From assembly GCA_937927335.1 (NCBI GenBank), contig CALBDU010000070.1:1-40068 (forward strand): a stretch of 40,068 nt of DNA, read 5' to 3'. This document shows positions 31,753-40,007 of this stretch, in pieces (within the stretch, counting starts at the first letter, position 1; each line of letters begins with the position of its first letter). This stretch comes from an uncultured Clostridium sp. Its GTDB lineage: Bacteria > Bacillota > Clostridia > Clostridiales > Clostridiaceae. Under the pieces are notes generated by a model, which was not told the origin of the DNA, did no database searches, and was given only the letters and a program-made list of their open reading frames with translations. Made by a program: the position numbers and the translations under genes.

Positions 31753-32749
31753 ACTTTTTATTATATTTTAAGGATAATCCGAAAATGGATTTGCCTCCAA
31801 TAAGCCTTATAGTTTTATCATCCAGCTTATTACACCTGGTATTAAGCCGTTTATATTCCTGAATGCTTTTAATTACCAGAGGATCATTGACTATACAATA
31901 TACATAATTTGTTTTTTGAAAAAATTTGTCGGTATTTCTCTGGTCAAATAAATTTTGCAGGCTGGCTTCCACAGTAACAAGAAAATCACAAAGCATTTGC
32001 TCCTTAATTTCTTGTGAATTCACACCCCAAAGCTCACTATATTTTAATTTGTACTGGTATAACGTGGTGTACGTTGTCAAAGTATCCTTATGGTACATTT
32101 CAGAATGCGGATTGTCTCCATAATGACACAAATTTTCAGGTAGATACACTGCCTTTCGGGCAAAATTGAACACATCCATATTGAAAAGATAGTCCTCCTT
32201 AAGAAGCATACCTTCATTAAAGCTTATATTGTTTTCTTCCAGGAAAGACTTTAGATAAATTTTATCACATACTGATGAATAAGTGTCCTGTAAAAGAAGC
32301 TTCGGGCAAATATTTTCAAGTATACCGCTCCTGTTCATTACTTCACTTTCTTTTAAATCAGCTTCGTTTTTTTCAAGGAGCACTTCATTACTCGCGTTGC
32401 ACAGCACAACATCGCTGCTATTGCTTATTGCTGTGTTAAATAGCTTTTCATACATATTGCATTCTGTCCAGTGCTCAGAATCCATGAAGCCTACATATAA
32501 GCCTTTTGCCGCTGCTAAACCGCTGTTTCTTGCTGCTGCCAGCCCACAATTCTCCTGACATATTATTTTAATCCTGGAATCATTTTCAGCATATTGTTCT
32601 AAAAGCTCTTCCTTTTTATCCTGAGGTCTGCAGTCTATAAGGACAATCTCCATACTGCTAAGACTTTGTGTCATTATGGATTTCACTGACTTTTTTACAA
32701 ATTCCTCAGAATTGAATACAGGTATAATAATACTTATGCTTGTTTGCAT
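31751..32749 (-). CDS. GT2 family glycosyltransferase with altered catalytic motifs
   Basis: A 332-residue protein with GT-A fold pattern ISIIIPVFNSEEFVKKSVKSI at the start and GLAAARNSGLAAAKGLYVGFMDS in the middle. The nucleotide-binding site usually reading DDGS-D is LIDCRPQD here, and the DxD site usually DSDDW is DSEHW, so both metal- and donor-binding motifs are degenerate. The C-terminal part is helical and ends very basic (KYNKK). Activity as a sugar transferase is doubtful; it may have a changed donor or act only in binding. It has an extended -10 promoter (32795-32803) and its stop is inside the 31640-31752 hairpin. ATG 32749. Confidence 0.75.
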   Translation of the reverse strand: MQTSISIIIPVFNSEEFVKKSVKSIMTQSLSSMEIVLIDCRPQDKKEELLEQYAENDSRIKIICQENCGLAAARNSGLAAAKGLYVGFMDSEHWTECNMYEKLFNTAISNSSDVVLCNASNEVLLEKNEADLKESEVMNRSGILENICPKLLLQDTYSSVCDKIYLKSFLEENNISFNEGMLLKEDYLFNMDVFNFARKAVYLPENLCHYGDNPHSEMYHKDTLTTYTTLYQYKLKYSELWGVNSQEIKEQMLCDFLVTVEASLQNLFDQRNTDKFFQKTNYVYCIVNDPLVIKSIQEYKRLNTRCNKLDDKTIRLIGGKSIFGLSLKYNKK

Positions 32750-32794
32750 TTTTTATTTCCTTTCTGGTAATCATTTTATTGTAATATTAATATT

Positions 32795-32803
32795 ATTATA
32801 GCA
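32795..32803 (-). promoter_or_regulatory. Extended -10 promoter of the GT2 gene
   Basis: The minus strand reads TGCTATAAT, an extended -10 box, 45 bases before the GT2 start. No good -35 box is seen, as expected for this class. Confidence 0.5.
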
Positions 32804-32871
32804 TACAACTAAATCACCATATAAGTAATGTATTGATTTTAATATAATTTTTAATTAAATTAATTTAAATA

Positions 32872-32899
32872 TTGATTTTTATAATAATAAGAGTATAAT
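32872..32899 (+). promoter_or_regulatory. Promoter of the small membrane protein gene
   Basis: TTGATT (32872-32877) and TATAAT (32894-32899) are 16 bp apart, 86 bp before the start codon at 32986. The rest of this 236-bp divergent gap is very AT-rich and shows nothing else. Confidence 0.6.
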
Positions 32900-32985
32900 T
32901 AAAATAGAGGAAATTATATGATATGAAAACTTTAATGGAAATTTTATTTTAAATAAACAACTTTGAAAAAAATGAGGTGAGGTTT

Positions 32986-33171
32986 ATGTCCGGAATTATA
33001 AGTTTTATAATTGTAATATTTGTAGCTTCATCAATAATATTAACTTTAGCAATGTGCAAGGCTGCTTCAAAATCCAAAGTATACAGAGAATATGAAGAGA
33101 CAGAAAAAGCTCCAGGCTATACCTGCAAATACAAATCCATAAAGAATGACTTAAGTATAAATAAATTATAA
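32986..33171 (+). CDS. Small single-span membrane protein (61 aa)
   Basis: A 61-residue protein: one N-terminal membrane segment (MSGIISFIIVIFVASSIILT, about residues 4-24), then a charged cytoplasmic or outer tail with two cysteines and repeated Tyr and Lys (EYEETEKAPGYTCKYKSIK). The start is ATG 32986 after GAGGTGAGG; an earlier in-frame ATG at 32977 overlaps this ribosome site. It has its own promoter and terminator. I do not recognise a family; it is embedded in the polysaccharide locus on the opposite strand and may be unrelated to it. Confidence 0.7.
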   Translation: MSGIISFIIVIFVASSIILTLAMCKAASKSKVYREYEETEKAPGYTCKYKSIKNDLSINKL

Positions 33172-33176
33172 AACAT

Positions 33177-33232
33177 AAAGAATGTATTTTATGAGTCCCA
33201 TTAACTGAGATTATAAAACACATTCTTTTTTT
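33177..33232. terminator. Bidirectional terminator between the small membrane protein and LCP genes
   Basis: AAAGAATGT pairs with ACATTCTTT and, inside, TTTTAT with ATAAAA, leaving a large loop; a run of seven T follows on the plus strand. On the minus strand the base stem also ends in an A/T-rich tract, so it can close the LCP operon (stop at 33237). Confidence 0.75.
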
Positions 33233-33236
33233 ATGC

Positions 33237-34184
33237 CTATTGTTCAAATATAAAATCATGAAGCTGTTTTTTGGTAGCTTCCAAATCAAATACAAAATAC
33301 CAGGTGCCATTAATAGTTTTGCCCTGTGCATAGCCATCCTTTGGAAATCTTTCCTGCTGTATATTGTTTATTCCAAAGGTATAAACTGAAGTAAAGGCTT
33401 TGACGATCTCACCATTTGACATGCTTGTTTCAGTATAAGGAAGCAGCTGGGTCACCACGTTTGATATATTTACAAGGTTTGTTTCCTTAATTTTGTTTAA
33501 AACAATGCTGAGCACAGTCCTCTGCCTCAATGTCCTTTCCTGGTCACCGCCGGCAGTGTACCTGATCCTTGTGTATGCCACAGCCTGCATGCCGTTAAGC
33601 TTTTGCTCCCCGGAAGCAGTTATAAGAGGAGGCGGTATATTTTCCAGTTCAGCCATCTCATAAATATAGTAATTCATCCAGTAAACCTCGTCTTCCCTGA
33701 TATTCAAGGTAAACCCACCCAGACTGTCGATTATTTTTATTAAGCCATAAAAATCCACTGCAACGTAATCCCTTATATTAAGATCAAAGTTTTCATTTAT
33801 AGTTCTTACAGCCAAGGTCGGTCCTCCATAGGCATAGGCATGATTAATTTTGGTTTTACCGTGGCCGTCAATATTAACATAGGAATCCCGCATTATTGAA
33901 GAAATCTTGATCTTTTTATGCTTTTGGTCTAAGGTTATGACCATAATGGCGTCAGACCTGCTGGTTTCATCCTTATATCGCCTGTCAAGGCCAAAAAACG
34001 CAATACTGATTATCTGAGGGTCCTGCTTTGCAGCATTGTCGCTTATTTTTAGCTCATTTTTAGTGTTGGGAAGTTCCGTCTTTTTTATCTTGCTGAGCTG
34101 CAAATAAAAAAATATGATTCCTATTACAAAAGCGGTAATAATTATTGCTGATATAATGATGATTACCTTTTTCCTTTTACTCAT
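33237..34184 (-). CDS. LytR-CpsA-Psr (LCP) family ligase
   Basis: A 315-residue protein with a short cytoplasmic start (MSKRKK), one membrane span (about residues 7-28), and an outer LCP domain: ISIAFFGLDRR, SRSDAIMVITL, SIMRDSYVNIDGHGKTKINHAYAYGG, GLIKIIDSLGG and RIRYTAGGDQERTLRQR. The conserved Arg and Asp residues that bind the polyprenyl-pyrophosphate are present. LCP enzymes attach polysaccharide to the cell wall, so this is the likely ligase for the polymer. Last gene of a four-gene operon. ATG 34184. Confidence 0.93.
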   Translation of the reverse strand: MSKRKKVIIIISAIIITAFVIGIIFFYLQLSKIKKTELPNTKNELKISDNAAKQDPQIISIAFFGLDRRYKDETSRSDAIMVITLDQKHKKIKISSIMRDSYVNIDGHGKTKINHAYAYGGPTLAVRTINENFDLNIRDYVAVDFYGLIKIIDSLGGFTLNIREDEVYWMNYYIYEMAELENIPPPLITASGEQKLNGMQAVAYTRIRYTAGGDQERTLRQRTVLSIVLNKIKETNLVNISNVVTQLLPYTETSMSNGEIVKAFTSVYTFGINNIQQERFPKDGYAQGKTINGTWYFVFDLEATKKQLHDFIFEQ

Positions 34185-34198
34185 AGTAACACCAGCTC

Positions 34199-34957
34199 CT
34201 AAATCAAATTTAACATCTGCTTAAAATCATTATAGCCGCATCTGCAGAACCCTTCGCAAAACCTTACATTTTGTTCTGCCGGTACTGAAATAGCTCTGTA
34301 AGCATTAAGACCTAAAATCTTTTCGGAATAATCATAGCATTTTACCTGAGAAGCATGTCTGTTTATAGCAGCCATTTTTGCCTGGGCCTCCTTGGTTATA
34401 TCTACCAGCACATTGGGACTAACAGGAGTCCATATTTCATAAAGCCACAGTTTTGATTTTACATTTTTAACCTTGGACAAGGCTCCGTAAACTGCAAGAG
34501 CAGCCGCTTTATGATCCTGGTGATTGTCCAGAATATTCGGCAGAAAAATATTATCCCATAAATATATATCCTTAAGCATAGCTGAAGCCATTGCAATATT
34601 ATCTCCAAGAGTGCCGTCTTCAAAGCTTAGGAACTCCACATTACTGATGCCTAAGTCCCATAAGGCATTAATGGCTTCCTTTTTTCTTATTCCCACCAAT
34701 TCATCTCCCTTATAACTGGTTCCTCCATATCTACCGTCAGTAAGAAAAATTACCTTTATTTTTTTACCTCGGTTTTTTGACAAAATTCCACCGCAGCCTA
34801 TAACATCATCATCTGGATGAGGAGCAATTACAAGGATGCTGTCCAAGGCCCCCGATATGAGCTCCGGTCTACCAGCGTTGATTCTTCTTAGTATTCTGAA
34901 ATATATTTTGTATAACAGAACAGCCCTAATATTTTTTAACCAGTTATTCATATTCAA
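34199..34957 (-). CDS. PIG-L family (LmbE-like) deacetylase
   Basis: A 252-residue PIG-L enzyme. The zinc site is VIAPHPDDDVIGCGG (about residues 43-57) with the later histidine in NHQDHKAAALAVYG. Family members remove N-acetyl groups from GlcNAc-containing lipids or sugars. A hexosamine in the repeat unit or its carrier is a plausible substrate. No signal peptide, so probably cytoplasmic. TTG 34957 has AAGGAAGG six bases upstream; the ATG at 34951 is the alternative. It lies between GT4 (34970-36091) and LCP genes with small gaps. Confidence 0.87.
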   Translation of the reverse strand: MNMNNWLKNIRAVLLYKIYFRILRRINAGRPELISGALDSILVIAPHPDDDVIGCGGILSKNRGKKIKVIFLTDGRYGGTSYKGDELVGIRKKEAINALWDLGISNVEFLSFEDGTLGDNIAMASAMLKDIYLWDNIFLPNILDNHQDHKAAALAVYGALSKVKNVKSKLWLYEIWTPVSPNVLVDITKEAQAKMAAINRHASQVKCYDYSEKILGLNAYRAISVPAEQNVRFCEGFCRCGYNDFKQMLNLI

Positions 34958-34969
34958 AACTAACCTTCC

Positions 34970-36091
34970 TTAAACCGAGTTTTCATATAGCTTCAGGGTT
35001 TTTTCAACTACGTTGTCCCAGCGGTATTTCCGTAAAATAAAGTCGGCTGCATTTTTTTTATATGCTTCAGTTATTGCACTATCCGAAATAAGTTGCTGGA
35101 GTCTTTCCTTCAAACTTTCAGCATCACCGCTGCTGAAGGTTAAAGCCTTATCCTCCACCACTTCAGAATTTTCAGATATATCGCTGACTAAGCAGCAATT
35201 TCCAAAGCTCATTGCTTCAAGCAGTGATATTGGCATACCTTCAATGTCACTAGGTAGCACATATACATAAGCGTTGCTGAAAAGCTCCTCCAAAACAGTG
35301 CCTTGAACAAAGCCTGTAAAAATTATTCGGCTGTCCTCCTTTGCAAGTTCCTTCACTTCCCTGACATAGCTGTCTGTATGGGAGGTTCCCCCTGCTACAA
35401 CCAATTTTTTATCAGTAGTAATTTTTTTATAGGCATTTATTAGATAATGGATTCCCTTTTCAGGTACTATCCTGCCAAGGTATAGAATATATTCATCCTT
35501 ATCCAGGGAATACAGATTTTTTATTATATCAGCAGTCCTTATAACTGGAGGATTTACACCGTTTGGAATAAAATTTGCGTTCCTTCCATAAGTATCATAT
35601 ATATATTTTTTATTGCTTTCTGAGAGAACAATTAAGTGGTCAGAAGCATTTACTGCCATTTTTTCACCAAACTTAAGATATTTTGATGCCACCCCTCCCC
35701 ACTTGGCTCTTTTGCTGTCTATACCGTGAAGAGTGGCTACAGTTCTTATTTTAAACAACTTAGGCAGCCATATCATTGCGCAGGGTCCGGAGGCATGGAA
35801 ATGGATAACATCATAGCTGCAAAATATGGCTCTTGCTGTTGCCAAAAAAGAATAGACCAGTGCATTGAGCAGCTTGTTTTGGAAGGTAGGTATAGTAATA
35901 ATTCTTGCACCCTTATACCACTTTGTTCTCACTGCATCATTTTCGCTGCCGGATATATGATGGCCCTGCCGGTTGTATACATCAACCTGATGACCCAGCT
36001 TTATCATCCTTTCAGCCAACTCCTCCACCACAATTTCAACGCCGCCTTCCCTAGATGGAATTCTTTTATGGCCAATCATCGCTATCTTCAT
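34970..36091 (-). CDS. GT4 family glycosyltransferase (rhamnosyltransferase-like)
   Basis: A 373-residue GT4 enzyme. It begins MKIAMIGHKRIPSREGGVEI, the N-terminal pattern of DUF1972-type capsule transferases, followed by YDVIHFHASGPCAM and TLHGIDSKRAKWGG; the donor-site is SDIEGMPISLLEAMSFGNCCLVS with Glu-X7-Glu. Similar proteins are often rhamnosyl- or mannosyltransferases, but the donor is not readable. ATG 36091 overlaps the end of the radical SAM gene by 4 bp, so they are coupled. Confidence 0.87.
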   Translation of the reverse strand: MKIAMIGHKRIPSREGGVEIVVEELAERMIKLGHQVDVYNRQGHHISGSENDAVRTKWYKGARIITIPTFQNKLLNALVYSFLATARAIFCSYDVIHFHASGPCAMIWLPKLFKIRTVATLHGIDSKRAKWGGVASKYLKFGEKMAVNASDHLIVLSESNKKYIYDTYGRNANFIPNGVNPPVIRTADIIKNLYSLDKDEYILYLGRIVPEKGIHYLINAYKKITTDKKLVVAGGTSHTDSYVREVKELAKEDSRIIFTGFVQGTVLEELFSNAYVYVLPSDIEGMPISLLEAMSFGNCCLVSDISENSEVVEDKALTFSSGDAESLKERLQQLISDSAITEAYKKNAADFILRKYRWDNVVEKTLKLYENSV

Positions 36092-37110
36092 TTTTCTGCC
36101 TTTTGTCCTTCATTTATAAATTTATTTTCCGAAAGTGAGTATTCATTCCCCATAAACAGCTTATGTTTAAGTATCCACCATCCGGGTATCCATATTCTCT
36201 GTTTCATAGCTGGCGAAACACTGCCTATCATCCAGCAGTTCTTCTCACATTTTCTTACACTTTCCCTTACCTTTGCAGCCTGCTCTGAATCCCATATCTC
36301 CTCCCAGGCTTTTTCGTGAAGATTTCCCATGGACATTTTTTCATTCATACCATTGCAGGGAAGCACATCACCATATGGGTCTGCAAAAAATGCATTGGTG
36401 CCCATTTCACAGGGCAGCAGTCTTGGCTGGCCGTAAATATAGTTAATAAGCCCGTGATTAAAGTATGCCCTAGCCCACTTTTTCGGGGATTTCGACTTGA
36501 ACAACAGATTTATCAAATCCTCAAAGGCTTTTGCCACCTTATATTTATCTTCTATCTTATTTGTGGTTTTTCTGAAATAGAAAGAGTTATGCAGCGTAGC
36601 AGTTGCAAACTCAATTCCCAGGTCATCGGATATTTTGTATAAAGGCACCAGGTCTATGCTGTTCAGATCCTGCACTGTCATCCCAAAGCCTATATCCTTG
36701 TGACCCATTTCCACCAGCTTTTTCAAGGTGCCATAGCCCCGGTTAAAACCATCTGGAAGCCCCCTTATGGCATCATTGGTTTCCTTAAGCCCTTCTATAC
36801 TTATCCGGATGCCAACCTCAGGAAACTCCTGGCAAAGCTTAAGGATTCTATCGGTAAAATAACCATTGGTGGAAATAACTATTCGGTTGGTCTTTTTATA
36901 AAGTTCTCTTACTATATCGTGGATATCAGTCCTTATAAAGGGTTCGCCGCCAGTGATATTGGTAAAGGCCATCTCCGGCAATTTTTTAATTGTCTCAAGA
37001 TCTATTTCTACCTCAGGTTTAGTGGGATATTTAAAGCAGTCGCACATGTTGCAGTGGGCATTGCAGCGGTAGGTTATAATAATTGATCCAAATAATGTTC
37101 TTTTAGTCAA
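36088..37110 (-). CDS. Radical SAM/SPASM enzyme in the polysaccharide locus
   Basis: A 340-residue radical SAM enzyme with CNAHCNMC (residues about 17-24) for the [4Fe-4S] cluster, the NITGGEPF strand that binds SAM, and SISTNGY-like VISTNGYF. The C-terminal SPASM region has Cys in LPCEMG, LPCNGM and RKCEKNC for extra cluster(s), followed by MGNLHEKAWEEIWDSE. Reaction unknown: sugar or glycolipid modification is an inference from the neighbouring GT4, deacetylase and LCP genes. The start is TTG 37110, six bases after a run of eight G. First gene of the operon. Confidence 0.85.
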   Translation of the reverse strand: MTKRTLFGSIIITYRCNAHCNMCDCFKYPTKPEVEIDLETIKKLPEMAFTNITGGEPFIRTDIHDIVRELYKKTNRIVISTNGYFTDRILKLCQEFPEVGIRISIEGLKETNDAIRGLPDGFNRGYGTLKKLVEMGHKDIGFGMTVQDLNSIDLVPLYKISDDLGIEFATATLHNSFYFRKTTNKIEDKYKVAKAFEDLINLLFKSKSPKKWARAYFNHGLINYIYGQPRLLPCEMGTNAFFADPYGDVLPCNGMNEKMSMGNLHEKAWEEIWDSEQAAKVRESVRKCEKNCWMIGSVSPAMKQRIWIPGWWILKHKLFMGNEYSLSENKFINEGQKAEK

Positions 37111-37362
37111 AATAATCCCCCCCCTTATAAAGATTTCTTAGTGATGCAATACTTATATGTAATTACATTTTATAACAAAGTTCAATTTATGTAAACTAAA
37201 ACTGATTACGCATAGTATGCTTATCTATTATTACTAATAAATATTATTTACAAGCTGATTTTTTTACAATAAGATGATAAAATAGAATTAATAATTTTAA
37301 AAACATATGAAGTAAATGTTGCTTTATGTAATACAAAACTATCAAATCAAAGGAGATGAAAA

Positions 37363-38283
37363 ATGAAAATAAGCGTTGCAACCCCAACATACAATCGAGC
37401 CAATACCTTGGATCGAGTATTTAATAGTCTTATGTCTCAAACTTTTAAAGATTTTGAATGGATTATTGTAGATGATGGGTCTAATGATGACACAAAAGAA
37501 TTGATAGACTCATACAAAAAGCAAGCATCCTTTGATATTAAATATTTTTATCAAGAAAACAATGGGATGCATACTGCCTTAAATAAAGCCCTGGAATTTG
37601 CTAATGGTGAATTTTTTATCATATGTCACTCGGATGATTCTTTTTTACCGGAATCCTTTGAAATTCTCCTTAAATATTGGAATTTAATTGATGATACTAA
37701 AAAAAATGAGTTTAGAGGGATTACATGCCGCCGTTACGATCCGGATACTATGCTTCCAAGCGGCAAAGCCTTTTCAATAGATAATGATTATATTGACATG
37801 CTGGGTCTTGATGCCTTTTTTAAAGCTAAATTTAATTTTGAAATGTGGGGAATGAACAGAACAGATGTGATGAAGGAATATACTTTCCCTGATATCAGAG
37901 GTGGCGCAAATAAAGGGTTAACATTTTTCCCTGAAACTATTATATGGAATAAAATGGGTAGAAAATATAAGGTTCGATTCATTAATTATCCTCTTACAGC
38001 ATATTACAGAGATCAAGCCAATTCAATAAGTCATAGGAGTAAAAGCCGTTCCCGTGCAAATATATACCTTTGGGAACATTATTTAAATGACGTTTTCGAT
38101 TATTTTGGGTCAGATCCAATGCTTTTTGTTAAAGCTAGTGTGGGCCTTTCCATGGATGGATTTCTATTAGGCCTTACAAACCTTGAAATATTGAACAAAC
38201 CTAACAGATTGATAACAAAATTTCTTGTATTAATGTTTATGCCAGCAGGTTACATGTTGTCAAAGAAAAAATCTCAACATTAA
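37363..38283 (+). CDS. GT2 family glycosyltransferase
   Basis: A 306-residue GT-A enzyme: ISVATPTYNRANTLDRVFNS, the nucleotide site EWIIVDDGSNDDT and the DxD-like ICHSDDSFLPESFE. A later segment HYLNDVFDYFG is helical. It has intact catalytic motifs, unlike the GT2 at 31751-32749. ATG 37363 follows AAAGGAG. It is on the plus strand, divergent from the radical SAM operon with a 252-bp AT-rich gap (no firm promoter called; TTTACA with TAAGAT at 17 bp is possible), and ends at a terminator shared with the beta-helix gene. The acceptor is unknown. Confidence 0.9.
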   Translation: MKISVATPTYNRANTLDRVFNSLMSQTFKDFEWIIVDDGSNDDTKELIDSYKKQASFDIKYFYQENNGMHTALNKALEFANGEFFIICHSDDSFLPESFEILLKYWNLIDDTKKNEFRGITCRRYDPDTMLPSGKAFSIDNDYIDMLGLDAFFKAKFNFEMWGMNRTDVMKEYTFPDIRGGANKGLTFFPETIIWNKMGRKYKVRFINYPLTAYYRDQANSISHRSKSRSRANIYLWEHYLNDVFDYFGSDPMLFVKASVGLSMDGFLLGLTNLEILNKPNRLITKFLVLMFMPAGYMLSKKKSQH

Positions 38284-38308
38284 AAAAGGACTATTTACAG
38301 TCCTTTTT
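38283..38308. terminator. Bidirectional terminator between the GT2 and beta-helix genes
   Basis: AAAAAGGACT and AGTCCTTTTT form a 10-bp stem with a 6-base loop and T-runs on both strands, serving the converging genes. The arms are identical to the base stem of the long hairpin at 31640-31752. Confidence 0.9.
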
Positions 38309-39926
38309 AAGCGTATATGCAATTAGAATATACAATATTGGAAGTTCCAGTTAAAGCAACTGCACCAGTTCTTATCTTATCACCAGAATAATATGCATTG
38401 CTTTCAGCTCCTTGAATAATTGCTAATTCTGCACTTCTAGTTCCTGAATAATTATAATCGTTTCCTCCAGATATTATCTTTGAATAATTATCTTCGGCAA
38501 ATATTACTGCGTATCCAAAGTATGAATTTACAATATTTCCGGTTAGTTTAACCAATGCACTATGTGAATTAACAAAACATCTTCTACCATAACCACTAGT
38601 ATTTGTATAAGTATTATAATTAAAGGATACATCACCTCTTAAATACATATCTTCTGGAGTTAAGTCAGTTGCTAAAGCATCTGACCAAACTTCAAATACA
38701 CTAAGTAATGTATTAGCTGTAGAATCTCCAGTGGAATCATTTATAATATTTTTTTCAAATACAACATTTGAAAAAGTACCTTGTCCAATTTCTGTTGATA
38801 TAATTCTTCTTGTATTTCCTGAAACATTAATCTTGTTACCAGAAAACTTAATATTTTTATATAATCCATTACTCCAAGTCAATACTGCAATTAGTTTATC
38901 ACAAGTAGTATTCTGTGTACCCTTTGTATAATTCACAGTGTTATTATAAATATTGTAATTTTGGTTTATACCACCTTCATTTCCCCATATAGCAATTGCT
39001 TCATCATTTCCGTTCTTAACTATTGTGTTGTTATATGCGGTTACTGTATCTCCAATTTCGCCATTATTATTCATAAACCATAAACAGCCACCAACATTAG
39101 CACCACTGGTATTTTCAATATAGCAGCTGTGTATGTCAACATTTTTAAATCCATTTCTTGCCCATACAGGGGTAATTGTAGTTTTTGTCCCATTATTCTT
39201 TACAATAAAACTGCTGTTTTCAACTACAGCTTTTGGTGTTTTCAATATCTTAAGCAATATTCCCTCAATACCCTTGGGATTTACAGTATAATCGCTGAAA
39301 ACAGGAGTTTTTCCACCCTTATATTCTACATATATATTTTTTATATGTATCTGTGCATTGTCAGCGTTTGATATTACAAAATCATCATTCAACCTATTAA
39401 AAGTATCATCAGCAAAGAATCTAGTTTTACCTGAAACTCCTTCTAAAGTTACACCATTTTGCAATAACAAAGGCTTGTCTAATAAATAGTCTCCTTCAGG
39501 AACATATATGGTTACACCTTTGTTTTTATTATCCAAAAGTGCTCTGTTTAATATATCCGATATCAACTGAGGAGATTGAGTAAAATTGCTATCATAATAA
39601 TGTCTATTAGTACTGCTGTTGTAATATAACGTTTTTCCAGACTGTAATCCATACACAGCACTAACGTCTACTGCTCCAGATGGAGCAGTTGTGGTTGTAG
39701 TGGCTGCGCTTGTCCCAGTTGTGCTTGTTGTTGATGTAGTAGTTGTAGTGTTTGTACCACTAGTTGTGGTCGGTATTGTGGTTGTAGTGGCTGTCCCAGC
39801 TGTAGTTGTAGGCCTTGTATTTCTAGTTTTTCTTGAGGCAGCTTCAACATTGTAAGAAGAAAGTGATGTAGTAATAATTAGTGCGGATAGTAATGCGATT
39901 GTTTTGGCTTGAATGCTGGATTTCAT
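38307..39926 (-). CDS. Secreted threonine-rich, beta-helix protein (pectate-lyase-like fold)
   Basis: A 539-residue exported protein. It has a signal peptide (about residues 1-30, basic start, AALL-type core, cleavage after VEA), a low-complexity Thr-rich linker (about 37-88) with Ser, Gly and Ala, then a right-handed parallel beta-helix from about residue 95 with many short Asn/Thr strands (for example NGVTLEGVSGKTRF, IHIKNIYVEYKGG, YNNTIVKNGNDEAIAIWGNEGG). This fold is used by pectate lyases, epimerases and adhesins; I see no clear catalytic Asp triad, so enzyme or adhesin remains open. No sortase signal is seen. ATG 39926 follows AAAGGGG. Its leader carries a probable c-di-GMP riboswitch. 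Confidence 0.85.
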   Translation of the reverse strand: MKSSIQAKTIALLSALIITTSLSSYNVEAASRKTRNTRPTTTAGTATTTTIPTTTSGTNTTTTTSTTSTTGTSAATTTTTAPSGAVDVSAVYGLQSGKTLYYNSSTNRHYYDSNFTQSPQLISDILNRALLDNKNKGVTIYVPEGDYLLDKPLLLQNGVTLEGVSGKTRFFADDTFNRLNDDFVISNADNAQIHIKNIYVEYKGGKTPVFSDYTVNPKGIEGILLKILKTPKAVVENSSFIVKNNGTKTTITPVWARNGFKNVDIHSCYIENTSGANVGGCLWFMNNNGEIGDTVTAYNNTIVKNGNDEAIAIWGNEGGINQNYNIYNNTVNYTKGTQNTTCDKLIAVLTWSNGLYKNIKFSGNKINVSGNTRRIISTEIGQGTFSNVVFEKNIINDSTGDSTANTLLSVFEVWSDALATDLTPEDMYLRGDVSFNYNTYTNTSGYGRRCFVNSHSALVKLTGNIVNSYFGYAVIFAEDNYSKIISGGNDYNYSGTRSAELAIIQGAESNAYYSGDKIRTGAVALTGTSNIVYSNCIYA

Positions 39927-40007
39927 GCTTAATTTCCCCTTTCAACTTTAAAATAATTCTTAAAAGTTTTATTGCAGTTGCTTGGGAAATTAATTATCGT
40001 AACCTGA

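Noticed and set aside
35726..37086. Long plus-strand reading frames opposite the GT4 and radical SAM genes
   Set aside because: Antisense shadows of genes with clear family motifs; no ribosome site and unusual composition.
39668..39850. Gln/Leu-rich reading frame within the Thr-rich linker
   Set aside because: It is the frame-shifted translation of the Thr repeat DNA, with no start signal.
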